This document shows, in pieces, positions 17,028 to 25,118 of a DNA stretch of 40,534 nt; the stretch's first letter is position 1, and each line of letters starts with the position of its first letter. Source of the DNA: Clostridiales bacterium. GTDB taxonomy: Bacteria > Bacillota > Clostridia > Oscillospirales > Oscillospiraceae. A model generated the notes under the pieces. The model saw only the letters and a list, made by a program, of their open reading frames with translations, did not search any database and was not told the DNA's origin. Made by a program: the position numbers and the translations under genes. The stretch lies in contig JAJBVG010000043.1 of assembly GCA_020859945.1 (NCBI GenBank), positions 1 through 40,534 on the forward strand, given 5' to 3'.

Positions 17028-18307
17028 TTGATCTTCTTCGCCTCCAGATAGAACCGTTTGTCGCAGGCTTCGCCCATGGAGAAGGTCTTGCGGGGCAGCG
17101 CCCCGTCGTGGATGACCCCCTTGAACAGGTCCGCCTTATGGATGGAGGGCAGCAGGAAGCCGATGTTGCCCGGCTGTCTGCCCAGTTCCGTGGTCACGTC
17201 CTCGCCGTGGACGTAGTCCACATAGCCGTCGTCGTTGGCGGTCAGGTAGTAGTCCAAAAAGCCCTGGAGGGACCCCACCGCCAGCTGCGCAACCGGGTCG
17301 GGGATGGTGATGGTCCCCTCGCCCTTCTCCCAGACGTAGCGGAAGGTCTGCCCTTCCCCCTCGCCGTAGTGGGTGCCGGGGTAGTAGTCCACCAGCTCCG
17401 CCAGCAGCTTTTCCGGGTCCACGGAGAACACCACCCGGTGGATGGCCTCGAAGTCCAGGGAGTCGTCGTGGAGGTTGACCAGCTCCACCGTGGCGTACCG
17501 GGCGGGGTGGTGTTCCCAGTCCAGCTCCGGGTGCAGCTCCTTTTGCTCCAGGTAGCAGGCCCGCGCCGTGGCAAGGGAGTGGTTGCCGTCGCCCACGGCG
17601 AAGAGCATGGGCGCCTCTCCCTGGGCGTCGTACAGCTCCTCGAAGCGGCGGGGGTCGTTCAGCTCGTTCAGCTCTGCGCAGATGGCCGCCTTCTGTTCCT
17701 CGGTCAGCAGGTAGCCGGTGATGTGGCCCCCCTGCTCCATCAGGTCGAAATCGTAGACCATCTCCATGTCGTCGGTCTCATAGGTCAGCTGCTCGATGAG
17801 GTGTTTTTCCGGGTCGTCCATCAGCAGCAGCACATGGGACAGCTCCAGCGCCGCCCCCCGGCGTATCGCCATGCGGGGCGGGATGCGCGCCACAACGGTG
17901 GCCTCAGTCGCGCGAATGAGGGTCTCCCGGCTGCCGTCGTAGTCGTAATCCTCCAGGTCGATGGCCCCCACCAGCCCCCGGCGGAGCTGTCCGCCGGACA
18001 GCCAGCGCTCCACGTAGATCAGCGCGTCAGGACAGCAGCGGAACCGGCCTTCGGCCAGGTACTGGTCCATGGTCCGGTTGATGTCGGCCCGCCGCTGCAT
18101 GGTGTTCCCTTCCCGCAGATAAAATTCCGGCAAAATCATGTTCAGGGTGGAGGGCGCGTCCCCCACATAGTCGGCCACCCGCTGCCAGTAGTCCGGCTGG
18201 GAGGTGTATTGGTCACAGGCCACCACACTCCACTTACTCATATCGCAGCCCACAGGCAGCAGCAGATCCGCCGGGCGGAACGCGGGCCAGTTCAGTTTGT
18301 TTGCCAT
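17024..18307 (-). CDS. DUF1015 domain protein
   Basis: About 427 residues, full length for DUF1015. Typical elements are the opening RPADLLLPVGCDMSKWSVVACDQYTSQPDYW, the VGDGNHSLATARACY motif (His/Asp reminiscent of a ParB/HTH-SRP-type catalytic site) and FLLPSIHKADLFKGVI near the C-terminus. Function is not established; the family often sits beside serine or phosphate metabolism genes, and here it follows thrH. ATG 18307 is chosen because AAGGTG precedes it; the longer frame lacks family similarity. Confidence 0.85.
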   Translation of the reverse strand: MANKLNWPAFRPADLLLPVGCDMSKWSVVACDQYTSQPDYWQRVADYVGDAPSTLNMILPEFYLREGNTMQRRADINRTMDQYLAEGRFRCCPDALIYVERWLSGGQLRRGLVGAIDLEDYDYDGSRETLIRATEATVVARIPPRMAIRRGAALELSHVLLLMDDPEKHLIEQLTYETDDMEMVYDFDLMEQGGHITGYLLTEEQKAAICAELNELNDPRRFEELYDAQGEAPMLFAVGDGNHSLATARACYLEQKELHPELDWEHHPARYATVELVNLHDDSLDFEAIHRVVFSVDPEKLLAELVDYYPGTHYGEGEGQTFRYVWEKGEGTITIPDPVAQLAVGSLQGFLDYYLTANDDGYVDYVHGEDVTTELGRQPGNIGFLLPSIHKADLFKGVIHDGALPRKTFSMGEACDKRFYLEAKKIK

Positions 18308-18393
18308 GCGGCACCTTGCCTTTCTGGGGCGGAAAGGGATGTTTCGCCCCGGATAACCGTGAATGTTGTCAGTCGTGCCTTCTGGCGGTTTCG

Positions 18394-18996
18394 TCAAACC
18401 ATCGCGCCCCGGATGGCGGCCAGCAGGTCGTCAAAGGAGGTGAAGGCGGGGATGTCGGGGTAGTCCGCCTGAATTTGCGGCGTGCTGCGGAACAGGAAGC
18501 CCGCTTTGCTGGCCTGGATCATGGCCAGGTCGTTGAAGCTGTCCCCGGCGGCGATGGTGTCGTAGCCGATGGACTGGAGGGCCTTCACCGTGGTCAACTT
18601 GGACTGGGCCACCCGCATATGGATGCCGGTGATCATGCCGTCCGGGGCCACCTCCAGCGTGTTGCAGAACAGAGTGGGCCGCCCCAGCTTCTCGATGAGG
18701 GGCATGGCGAACTGCTCGAAGGTGTCGCTGAGGACGATGACCTGGGAGAAGCCCCGCAGCTCATCCAAAAATTCCTTCGCACCGGGCAGCGGGTCGATGG
18801 TGGCGATGACGGCCTGAATCTCCTTCAGGCCCAGACCGTGTTCCTTTAAAATATCCAGGCGATATTGCATCAGCTTGTCGTAATCCGGCTCGTCCCGGGT
18901 GGTGCGCCGCAGGGCGTCGATGCCGGTGGCCTCAGCGAAGGCGATCCAAATCTCCGGGACCAGAACGCCCTCCATATCCAGGCAGGTGATGTACAT
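18394..18996 (-). CDS. thrH: Phosphoserine phosphatase / homoserine phosphotransferase, ThrH type
   Basis: About 200 residues, HAD superfamily. MYITCLDMEGVLVPEIWIAFAEATGI is the ThrH opening, with the nucleophilic Asp in CLDMEG. Motif II Ser/Thr is in IVLSDTFEQF, and motif III/IV is SIGYDTIAAGDSFNDLAMI. ThrH dephosphorylates phosphoserine and can transfer the phosphate to homoserine. ATG 18996 has GGAGG 9 nt upstream; the TTG that starts the longer frame overlaps this site. First gene of the operon with a consensus promoter at 19096-19124. Confidence 0.92.
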   Translation of the reverse strand: MYITCLDMEGVLVPEIWIAFAEATGIDALRRTTRDEPDYDKLMQYRLDILKEHGLGLKEIQAVIATIDPLPGAKEFLDELRGFSQVIVLSDTFEQFAMPLIEKLGRPTLFCNTLEVAPDGMITGIHMRVAQSKLTTVKALQSIGYDTIAAGDSFNDLAMIQASKAGFLFRSTPQIQADYPDIPAFTSFDDLLAAIRGAMV

Positions 18997-19095
18997 AATT
19001 TGTTCCTCCAATGAAACCGCAATGATAAGTGCGTCGATGTATCGTCACTCCCCCTGTTTGCCGGGGAGTACACAGCCAAAAGGTTATTCAGTTAC

Positions 19096-19124
19096 AGTAT
19101 ACACGGTTTTTGCCCCGAACACAA
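19096..19124 (-). promoter_or_regulatory. Sigma-A promoter of the thrH-DUF1015-ispE operon
   Basis: TTGTGT, 17-nt spacer, TATACT on the minus strand, about 95 nt before the thrH ATG and just after the preceding terminator. Confidence 0.65.
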
Positions 19125-19157
19125 TACCCGATTTGTTGTATTTCTGGCATTATAACG

Positions 19158-19196
19158 CCAAAAACCGTGCCTCTCTTTTGGAGAAGGCACGGTTTT
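19158..19196 (-). terminator. Rho-independent terminator of the NlpC/P60 gene
   Basis: Perfect 12-bp stem AAAACCGTGCCT (19161-19172) with AGGCACGGTTTT (19185-19196), 12-nt loop, minus-strand T-run of five. Located 27 nt after the stop codon. Confidence 0.85.
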
Positions 19197-19222
19197 GTTC
19201 GGATTCGTTATACTATCATCCG

Positions 19223-20722
19223 TTATGTAAGGATGCGCCGCACCGCCACCAGTCTGCTGGTGTTCACCGCGCAGATGATGATGCCGTGTTCGGTGTCGAA
19301 GGCGTTGACCATCTGGCCGCCGCCCATGTAGATGCCCACGTGTCCGTCATAGCAGATGATGTCGCCGGGCTGGGCCTCGCTGTAGCTGACCCCGGTGCCG
19401 CAGTAGCGCAGACTGCCGGAGAAGTGGGGCAGGGAATAGCCGAAGTGGGCGTAAACGCTGACCACAAAGCCGGAGCAGTCGCACCCGTTGGTCAGGCTTG
19501 TCCCGCCCCAGACATAGGGGTTGCCCACGAACTGCACCGCGTAGGCCACCACGTCCGACCCGGTGACGCCGGAGGACGAGGAAGAGGACGACGAGTTAGA
19601 CGACGAAGAATCAGAAGAAGCGTTAGACGAGGACGAAGAAGAACTGGAAGAGGAAGAAGAATTAGACGAGGTCAGCAGATTGGAGGTGACCTCTTCCTCG
19701 CTGTCGTCCTCCGCGTCCGCGCTGGAGTCGGCGGAAGAGGTCTCCTCCCCGGTTTCCGCCTCCTGCGCGGAGGATTCTTCCTCGGCGTCCGCTTGGGCGG
19801 AGGCGTCCGCGTCGGCCTCGTCTGCGGCTTCCGCTTCGGCGGCTGCCACCGCTGCCGCAGCCTCCCGCTCCGCCGCTTCCCGGGCCTCCTGCTCCGCCTG
19901 GCGCGCGGCCTCCTCTGCGGCCTTTTGAGCCGCCAGCGTCTCCGCTTCGAGGATATCCGCCTCCAGGTCGCTGCACTCCACCGTCACCGTCTCCAGCTGC
20001 TGGGCGTAGAGGTCCATGTTGTCCTCAATTTCCGCCAGGACTGCGGCGGCCTGGTCCTCGTTGGCCTGCATCTGCTCCTGTTCGGTCTGGAGCTGGGAGA
20101 GGACTTCCTCCTGCTCCTCCTTGGCCTCGGTCAGCGAGGCTTGCTTTTCGGTGATCTCGGCCTCCAAATCTGTCATCTGCTGGAGGATGTCGTTGTCGTA
20201 TTGGAGGATGGTGTTCATGTCCTCCAGGGCGGTCAGCAGCTCGGTGACGCTGCTGGAGGTAAACACCGCCTCCCAGAGGGTGACGGAGCCGCCCTGCTCC
20301 ATCTGGCTGGCCCGCTGGCAGTACAGCTCGTAATAGTCCTCATAGTCGCTCTCGGCCTGGGCCAGCTCCTGGGCGGTCGTCTCGATTTGTTCCTCGCAGC
20401 TCTCCACCAGAGCGGTGGTGGCGTCGATCTGGTTGGCCAGGACCTGGTTCTGCTCCTCCAACAGCTGGTATTCCTCCACGGCACTGGCTTGTTCCTCCGC
20501 CAGGGCGTCCAACTGGGCCTGATATTCCTCCGCCTGGGCCTGGAGCGATTCCTGCCGGGCCTTCAGCGCGTCGATGTCGGTGGTGTCCTCCGCCAGGGCG
20601 TAGAGGAAAATCTGGGACGCCAGCATCAGCACAAAGACCACCGCCAGCACAATGGCCACGATGCGTACGATGAGCTTGTGGCGGCTGGCGCTGCCGTATT
20701 TCTTATGAACGTCATTGTTCAT
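19223..20722 (-). CDS. Coiled-coil NlpC/P60 (C40) peptidoglycan hydrolase, PcsB/CwlO-like
   Basis: 499 residues. A signal/anchor helix (VRIVAIVLAVVFVLMLASQIFLYALA) is followed by a long coiled coil (about 50-280), an Ala/Glu/Asp-rich segment, a linker of about 50 residues made almost wholly of Ser and Asn, and a C-terminal NlpC/P60 domain. Catalytic Cys lies in NGCDCSGFVVSVY and His in YDGHVGIYMGGGQMV. Such proteins cut peptidoglycan and are activated through their coiled coil by FtsEX, whose genes lie directly upstream. ATG 20722 has AAGGAG upstream. The poly-Ser linker probably carries the domain through the wall. Confidence 0.92.
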   Translation of the reverse strand: MNNDVHKKYGSASRHKLIVRIVAIVLAVVFVLMLASQIFLYALAEDTTDIDALKARQESLQAQAEEYQAQLDALAEEQASAVEEYQLLEEQNQVLANQIDATTALVESCEEQIETTAQELAQAESDYEDYYELYCQRASQMEQGGSVTLWEAVFTSSSVTELLTALEDMNTILQYDNDILQQMTDLEAEITEKQASLTEAKEEQEEVLSQLQTEQEQMQANEDQAAAVLAEIEDNMDLYAQQLETVTVECSDLEADILEAETLAAQKAAEEAARQAEQEAREAAEREAAAAVAAAEAEAADEADADASAQADAEEESSAQEAETGEETSSADSSADAEDDSEEEVTSNLLTSSNSSSSSSSSSSSSNASSDSSSSNSSSSSSSSGVTGSDVVAYAVQFVGNPYVWGGTSLTNGCDCSGFVVSVYAHFGYSLPHFSGSLRYCGTGVSYSEAQPGDIICYDGHVGIYMGGGQMVNAFDTEHGIIICAVNTSRLVAVRRILT

Positions 20723-20748
20723 GGCTGGTTTGCTCCTTCTCATTTTGA

Positions 20749-20960
20749 GCTATTAGCTGTTGGCTCTTAGCTATTAGCTTGCAAGTTCTTTGCTTTTCCG
20801 CACTACATTTATCGTTTACATTGCTTTACAAACGGCCGGATTCACGCTTAGCTTTCCTTTTTCGCTGTTCCCTTTTGGCTTGAGTGCGCAGCTACAGGGA
20901 GAAGCGCAGCTTCGGAAGTGCCGCTTGACGGCAACAACTAACGGCTAACGGCTAACAGCT
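20749..20960. repeat. Heptad element, TTAGCTR family, with inverted arms
   Basis: Left arm about 20749-20779 (units TTAGCTG, TTGGCTC, TTAGCTA, TTAGCTT) and right arm 20937-20960 (units TAACGGC, TAACGGC, TAACAGC), inverted and flanking about 155 bp of unrelated sequence. The right arm begins two bases after the ftsX stop codon. The interior holds no gene. Confidence 0.75.
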
Positions 20961-20962
20961 CA

Positions 20963-21841
20963 TCATACTTTCAAAAGTCTGCGGATGGCGGCGACGCTGC
21001 CGAAAATTCCGATGAACAGCCCCCCGCCCAGGTAAACCGCAAATACAATGGTTCGGACCTGCCGGAAGGGGATCACATAGAACAAATCGGCCAGCTGGTA
21101 GGATTCGATGATCTGCTGGAACACCTCGTAAAAGCCCCGTTCCAGCGTGCAGGACAGCCCGCCGCTGACCAGGCCCATCACCGCGCCCTCCACAACGAAG
21201 GGGCCGCGGACAAAGCCGTTGGTGGCCCCCACCATTTTCATCACGGCAATTTCCTCCATCCGCCCCTGCATGGCCAGGCGGGTGGTGTTGAAGATGACCA
21301 GCAGGGAGGCCACCAGCAGCGCCGCCAGCAGCAGCGCGGCCACGGTGACAATGACCTTCCGGGTGGAGGAAAAGCCCTCCGCCACGGTCAGGGAGACCGT
21401 CACGTGGTCCACGCCGTCCAGCGCCGCCACCTGCTGGGAGGTCGCCTCCAACTGGTCGATGTCCTCCACATAGACGGTGTACCGGGCGGGCAGCAGGTCC
21501 TCCGGCAGGTCCGCGAACAGCCGACCGCTCTCCTCCAGCCGCTCCAGATAGTTCTCCATGGCCTGCTCCGAGGAGATGTAAATGGCGTCCCGCACGTTGT
21601 CCACCGCCAGGATGTCATCCTCCATCCCGGTGGCCTCGTCCTCGTCCATGCCGTCCTCCAGGTAGGCGACGAACTCGTTTTCGTCGATGAGCTGGCCGAT
21701 GTTATAGTCCAGGTTTTCGGCCAGCAGCGCAAAGCTGCCGGTCAGCGTCAGGCAGGCAGTGATGACGGCCACGGAACCGAGGAACATCAGCAGATGCCGT
21801 CGGATACCCCGGAACCCCTCTCGGATGTAGTAAATGGTCAA
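20963..21841 (-). CDS. ftsX: Cell division ABC transporter permease FtsX
   Basis: 292 residues, four transmembrane segments (about 20-42, 170-195, 225-245, 265-287) with an extracellular loop between the first two, standard FtsX topology. REGFRGIRRHLLMFLGSVAVI is the family N-terminus. With FtsE it converts ATP hydrolysis into activation of an extracellular peptidoglycan hydrolase, almost certainly the NlpC/P60 protein encoded next. Its start overlaps the ftsE stop by 4 nt (ATGA). Confidence 0.94.
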   Translation of the reverse strand: MTIYYIREGFRGIRRHLLMFLGSVAVITACLTLTGSFALLAENLDYNIGQLIDENEFVAYLEDGMDEDEATGMEDDILAVDNVRDAIYISSEQAMENYLERLEESGRLFADLPEDLLPARYTVYVEDIDQLEATSQQVAALDGVDHVTVSLTVAEGFSSTRKVIVTVAALLLAALLVASLLVIFNTTRLAMQGRMEEIAVMKMVGATNGFVRGPFVVEGAVMGLVSGGLSCTLERGFYEVFQQIIESYQLADLFYVIPFRQVRTIVFAVYLGGGLFIGIFGSVAAIRRLLKV

Positions 21842-22545
21842 CGCCTTCCTTTCGCCCCGGCGATCTCATAAGTCCCCTGCTGCCGGTCCCCGACGATGCG
21901 GCCCCGGTCCAGGTAGATCACGCGCTTGTTCATTTCGTCCACCAGCGCCTTTTCGTGAGTGACCACTAACACGGTGGTTTTCAGCTCCCGGTTGATGCGC
22001 TCAAACAGCCGGAGGGTGTCCCGGCTCAGCTCCGGGTCCAGGTTGCCGGTTGGCTCGTCCGCCAAAATCACCTCCGGCCGGTTCATCAGCGCCCGGGCGA
22101 TGGACACCCGCTGCTGCTCCCCGCCGGACAGCTCGTGGGGGAAGCGCTGCTTTTTGTCGGCCATGTCCACCCAGTTCAGCACCTCGTCCACCCGGTCGTC
22201 GATAAAGTAAGGGTCGATGTTGATGACCTTCATGACAAAGGCCAGGTTTTCCGCCACCGTTTTGGTCTGGATCAGCCGGAAATCCTGAAAAACGACTCCC
22301 AGCGTCCTGCGGTAAAAGGGGACTCTGCGGTGCTTGAGCCGGTCCAGGTCGAAGCTGTTGACCTGGATGCTCCCCTCGGTCAGCGGCTCTTCCTTGGTGA
22401 TGAGCTTAAAAATAGTCGTCTTTCCAGAACCCGACGGTCCAACCAGAAAGACGAACTCGCCATCCTTCACCTGGAAGGTGGCGTCCTCAATGGCGAACTG
22501 CTCTGCCCCTTTGTATCGTTTGGAAACATGCTGGAAGTCGATCAT
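21838..22545 (-). CDS. ftsE: Cell division ATP-binding protein FtsE
   Basis: 235 residues, ABC ATPase. Walker A is GPSGSGKTT, the ABC signature LSGGEQQRVSIARAL, Walker B VILADEPTGNLDP, and the H-loop VVTHEKAL. FVFLVGPSGSG and the opening IDFQHVSKRYKG are typical of FtsE. It works with FtsX at the septum or sidewall. A strong sigma-A promoter lies at 22582-22610; the Shine-Dalgarno (AGGA) is weak. Confidence 0.95.
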   Translation of the reverse strand: MIDFQHVSKRYKGAEQFAIEDATFQVKDGEFVFLVGPSGSGKTTIFKLITKEEPLTEGSIQVNSFDLDRLKHRRVPFYRRTLGVVFQDFRLIQTKTVAENLAFVMKVINIDPYFIDDRVDEVLNWVDMADKKQRFPHELSGGEQQRVSIARALMNRPEVILADEPTGNLDPELSRDTLRLFERINRELKTTVLVVTHEKALVDEMNKRVIYLDRGRIVGDRQQGTYEIAGAKGRR

Positions 22546-22581
22546 GCTACAATATCCTGTCTAAAAAACGATTCGATGAAT

Positions 22582-22610
22582 AGTATAGTAATTTTTTTCA
22601 CAAATGTCAA
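22582..22610 (-). promoter_or_regulatory. Sigma-A promoter of ftsEX
   Basis: TTGACA, 17-nt spacer, TATACT on the minus strand, about 37 nt upstream of the ftsE ATG. Confidence 0.8.
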
Positions 22611-22667
22611 TACAGGCCGCGCCGCCATTTCGAAAAAAAGAGTGCGCTTTTGGGTCAATTTGTCATT

Positions 22668-23759
22668 TTACGAGTTGATTCCGCGGGAGACAAGATATTT
22701 CTTGACCATCAGCGCCACCTTAAAGGTGATGGCGTCGTCAAACTCCCGCAGGTCCAGACCGGTGAGCTTTTTGATCTTCTCCAGCCGATAGACCAGCGTG
22801 TTGCGGTGGACGAAGAGCTTCCGGGCAGTCTCGGAGACGTTCAGATTGTTCTCAAAAAACTTGTTGATGGTGAACAGGGTCTCGGAATCCAGCGAATCAA
22901 TGGGATTCTTTTTAAAGACCTCCTGGAGGAACATCTCGCAAAGGGTGATGGGCAGCTGATAGATCAGGCGTCCAATGCCCAGGTTGTCGTAGTTGATGAC
23001 GTTGCGCTCGGTGTCGAACACCTTGCCCACTTCAATGGCCATCTGCGCCTCTTTGTAGGACCGGGCCAGGTCCCGCAGGTGCTCGGCCACAGTGCCGATG
23101 CCGATGACGATGCGCTGTTTCAGCTCGGTGGAGACGGTCTCCTCGATCTGCTGGGCGGTTTTGATCAGCTCCTTGCCGCTGACGCCCTCCTGGATCTGCT
23201 TGACCAGCACCACGTCGTTTTCGTTGACGGAGATGACGAAGTCGTTCTGCCGGTTGGGGAACATGGCCTGCACCGCGTCCAGCAGGGCTACGTCCGCGCT
23301 CTCCATGGGCCGCACCAGGAACACCGCCCGGGGCACGTCGGTGGCGAAGTGCAGCTCCTTGGCCCGGATGTAGATGTCGCCCAGCAGGATGTTGTCAGTG
23401 AGGATGTTTTTGACGAAAGCGGTCTTGTCGTATTTTTCCTCGTAATAGCTCTTCACGCCGTTGAGGGCCACCGCCGCCATGTTGCAGATCAGCTTGGCCT
23501 CGTCGTCGTCTCCCCGGACGAACACCGCGTAGTCGAACTGGGCGCTCCAGCCGCTGAGGGATTTGAAGGTTTTTCCGTCGATGACAACGGTGGAATCCCG
23601 GTCGCCGTTCAGCGTTTCCACCGTGTTGGGCCAATGCTCACCAATAATGGGAAGGTCATTGCACGCAATGACATTGCCCTCGATGTCGATGACACCGATG
23701 GCGCGGTCTGTACTTTCTTTCATTTGCAGTACAATGCTCTGAAACAGTCTGCTGGACAT
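22668..23759 (-). CDS. PucR/CdaR family transcriptional regulator
   Basis: 363 residues. The C-terminal PucR helix-turn-helix reads INKFFENNLNVSETARKL then FVHRNTLVYRLEKIKKLTGLDLREFDDAITFKVALMV, diagnostic for the family. A GGDEF-like middle region (about 150-270) precedes it, and the N-terminus (about 1-110; RAIGVIDIEGNVIACNDL) looks like a small ligand-sensing PAS/GAF-like domain. CdaR/PucR proteins sense sugar acids, purines or amino acids. No transporter or catabolic operon is next to it, so the signal is unknown. AAGGAGGAG precedes the ATG, with a strong promoter at 23830-23858. Confidence 0.9.
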   Translation of the reverse strand: MSSRLFQSIVLQMKESTDRAIGVIDIEGNVIACNDLPIIGEHWPNTVETLNGDRDSTVVIDGKTFKSLSGWSAQFDYAVFVRGDDDEAKLICNMAAVALNGVKSYYEEKYDKTAFVKNILTDNILLGDIYIRAKELHFATDVPRAVFLVRPMESADVALLDAVQAMFPNRQNDFVISVNENDVVLVKQIQEGVSGKELIKTAQQIEETVSTELKQRIVIGIGTVAEHLRDLARSYKEAQMAIEVGKVFDTERNVINYDNLGIGRLIYQLPITLCEMFLQEVFKKNPIDSLDSETLFTINKFFENNLNVSETARKLFVHRNTLVYRLEKIKKLTGLDLREFDDAITFKVALMVKKYLVSRGINS

Positions 23760-23829
23760 ACTGCCGCTCCTCCTTCTCAGGTCTCTTTCAGGTCTTTCTT
23801 CTGGTCGTTCGCTTTTTTAATCGTCTTTT

Positions 23830-23858
23830 ATTATAACGGGTTCTCTTCGCAATTTCAA
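23830..23858 (-). promoter_or_regulatory. Sigma-A promoter of the PucR/CdaR-type regulator
   Basis: TTGAAA, 17-nt spacer, TATAAT on the minus strand, about 70 nt upstream of the start codon. Confidence 0.8.
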
Positions 23859-23893
23859 TAGTTTTCTCCAAAATTTTTGTGGAAATTGACGAA

Positions 23894-24628
23894 TCACTTT
23901 GCCAAATCGCCGCCAGTTTTCCCCTTGACTTTCCGGGTCTCCTCCTCCGTCAGGGGCCGCCACGCCCCCGGCTCCAGAGCCTCGTCCAGCGTCAGCGCGC
24001 CCATGGAAAGACGTTTCAGATACTGCACCGGCTTCCCCCGGGCGGCCAGCATCCGTTTGACCTGGTGGAACTTCCCCTCCCGAAGGGTCACAAGGCACCG
24101 GTCCGGCCCCAGCCGCTCCAGCCCGGCACTCTGGCAGACCAACCCGTCCCCCAGCGTCATCCCGGCGGCGAAGGCGGCGACGTCGTCCTCGTCCACCGTG
24201 CCTTCCGTCTCGGCGTAATAGACCTTGTCCACGTGGGATTTGGGGGCCAGCAGCCGATGGGCCAGCGCCCCGTCGTCGGTGAGAAGCAGCAGGCCCTCGG
24301 TGTCCTTGTCCAGCCGCCCCACCGGACGCAGCTGTTTCCGCCGCAGCTCCTGGGGCAGCAGGTCCAGCACCGTGGGCTGCCGCCGGTCCTCCGTGGCGGT
24401 CAGGACGCCACCCGGCTTGTTCATCATAATATATGTGTATTTTTGCCAGACCACCGGCTGACCCGCCGCCGTCAGGGAGGACTGCGCCGGATCCACTTTG
24501 GCCTCCGGCTGCTTCACCACGGCCCCGTCCACCGTGACCTGTCCCCGCCGGATCAGGTCCCGGGCCTCCTTCCGGCTCCACAGGCCGGTGTCGGCCAGCA
24601 GCTTGTCCAGCCGCAGTTGTTCCGCCAT
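23894..24628 (-). CDS. rsuA: 16S rRNA pseudouridine synthase, RsuA family
   Basis: About 244 residues. N-terminal S4 domain (LRLDKLLADTGLWSRKEARDLI), catalytic Asp in GRLDKDTEGLLLLTDDGAL, then LAPKSHVDKVYY and EGKFHQVKRM, matching RsuA rather than RluB. It probably makes pseudouridine 516 in 16S rRNA. ATG 24628 has AAGGAGG 7 nt upstream. No separate good promoter lies between it and the toxin A gene, so toxin A transcripts could read through into rsuA. Confidence 0.92.
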   Translation of the reverse strand: MAEQLRLDKLLADTGLWSRKEARDLIRRGQVTVDGAVVKQPEAKVDPAQSSLTAAGQPVVWQKYTYIMMNKPGGVLTATEDRRQPTVLDLLPQELRRKQLRPVGRLDKDTEGLLLLTDDGALAHRLLAPKSHVDKVYYAETEGTVDEDDVAAFAAGMTLGDGLVCQSAGLERLGPDRCLVTLREGKFHQVKRMLAARGKPVQYLKRLSMGALTLDEALEPGAWRPLTEEETRKVKGKTGGDLAK

Positions 24629-24683
24629 GGCGTCCTCCTTCGGTGCGGGAGCGGCCAACGTTCCAAACTGGCCGCCGAATCGG

Positions 24684-24712
24684 TTGACAAATCCCCGCTG
24701 TTGGGGTATACT
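24684..24712 (+). promoter_or_regulatory. Sigma-A promoter of antisense RNA A
   Basis: TTGACA, 17-nt spacer, TATACT on the plus strand: a perfect -35 and a near-perfect -10. The same promoter occurs in modules B and C. Confidence 0.85.
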
Positions 24713-24718
24713 AGAAAT

Positions 24719-24816
24719 AGAAATAAGGGCGTTGCCCGGCAACGGCTGGCCCTTATAGCTCAGTTACAGAGGTAACCGCCAAGGTTAGGGTCCAGGGCGG
24801 TTACTTCTTTTTGTTA
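24719..24816 (+). ncRNA. Antisense RNA A, putative type I antitoxin
   Basis: About 97 nt predicted from the promoter at 24684-24712 to a terminator made by GGTAACCGCC (24771-24780) and GGCGGTTAC (24796-24804) with TTCTTTTTGTT. A 5' hairpin domain (AAGGGC ... GCCCTT enclosing GTTGC-CCG-GCAAC) is shared in outline with copies B and C. Its 3' terminator overlaps the stop codon of the opposing toxin A frame, so the two RNAs are complementary at least there, and over its full length if toxin mRNA reads on. Confidence 0.7.
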
Positions 24817-24893
24817 TTGTAATAGATCGTCAGAAACAATCCACACAAGCCGATGATTACCAAACAGAATTCGTAAAATTCCGAAGTCGTCAT
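24801..24893 (-). CDS. Small membrane peptide, putative type I toxin, copy A
   Basis: 30 residues, starting MTTSEFYEFC and ending NNKKK. One hydrophobic segment (about residues 7-24) contains the core CLVIIGLC shared with copies B and C, and a Lys tail follows. Size, single span, acidic position near the N-terminus (E5) and lysine end resemble the holin-like/TxpA-type toxins of Firmicutes type I systems, which damage the membrane when overproduced. A Shine-Dalgarno AAAGGGGG lies about 9 nt upstream, next to a strong hairpin (24918-24943). Promoter at 25006-25034. Compared with B and C, codons of the core differ mainly at synonymous sites, which supports real translation. Toxicity is inference. 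Confidence 0.72.
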   Translation of the reverse strand: MTTSEFYEFCLVIIGLCGLFLTIYYNNKKK

Positions 24894-25005
24894 AGGGCAG
24901 ACCCCCTTTCATCAAGACAGGGGGCAAAAGAAGCTGCCCCCTGGTCAGGGGCCAACCGCAACCGTATTTGGGTAACGCCCGGTTCCCCAACGGAGAACCA
25001 TATTT

Positions 25006-25034
25006 AGCATACCATCTTTTTTTGCTGAATGCAA
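25006..25034 (-). promoter_or_regulatory. Promoter of toxin A mRNA
   Basis: TTGCAT, 17-nt spacer, TATGCT on the minus strand. The seventh base after the -10 is the first base of a hairpin (24981-24999, GGTTCTCC arm), so the mRNA should begin with that stem-loop. Confidence 0.7.
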
Positions 25035-25084
25035 CAAAAATCAACCGCTGTCAGGAAAGTTCTTGCAACGCGATGGCAAGGCAT

Positions 25085-25117
25085 CATTGCACATTGCTCA
25101 TTGCAAATTGCAAATTA
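25085..25117. repeat. Heptad tandem array, ATTGCNN family, copy 4
   Basis: Units ATTGCAC, ATTGCTC, ATTGCAA, ATTGCAA, ATT. It begins two bases after the stop codon of the DUF1836 gene (25119). Confidence 0.8.
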
Positions 25118-25118
25118 T

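Noticed and set aside
19563-19928. Acidic Glu/Asp-rich plus-strand frame
   Set aside because: It is the complement of the Ser-rich linker of the NlpC/P60 gene; there is no ribosome binding site.
24747-24800. tRNA-like stretch (TAGCTCAGTT followed by AGAGG) in antisense RNA A
   Set aside because: It mimics a D-arm only; no anticodon stem, no GGTTCGA T-arm and no matching acceptor stem follow. Copies B and C lack it.
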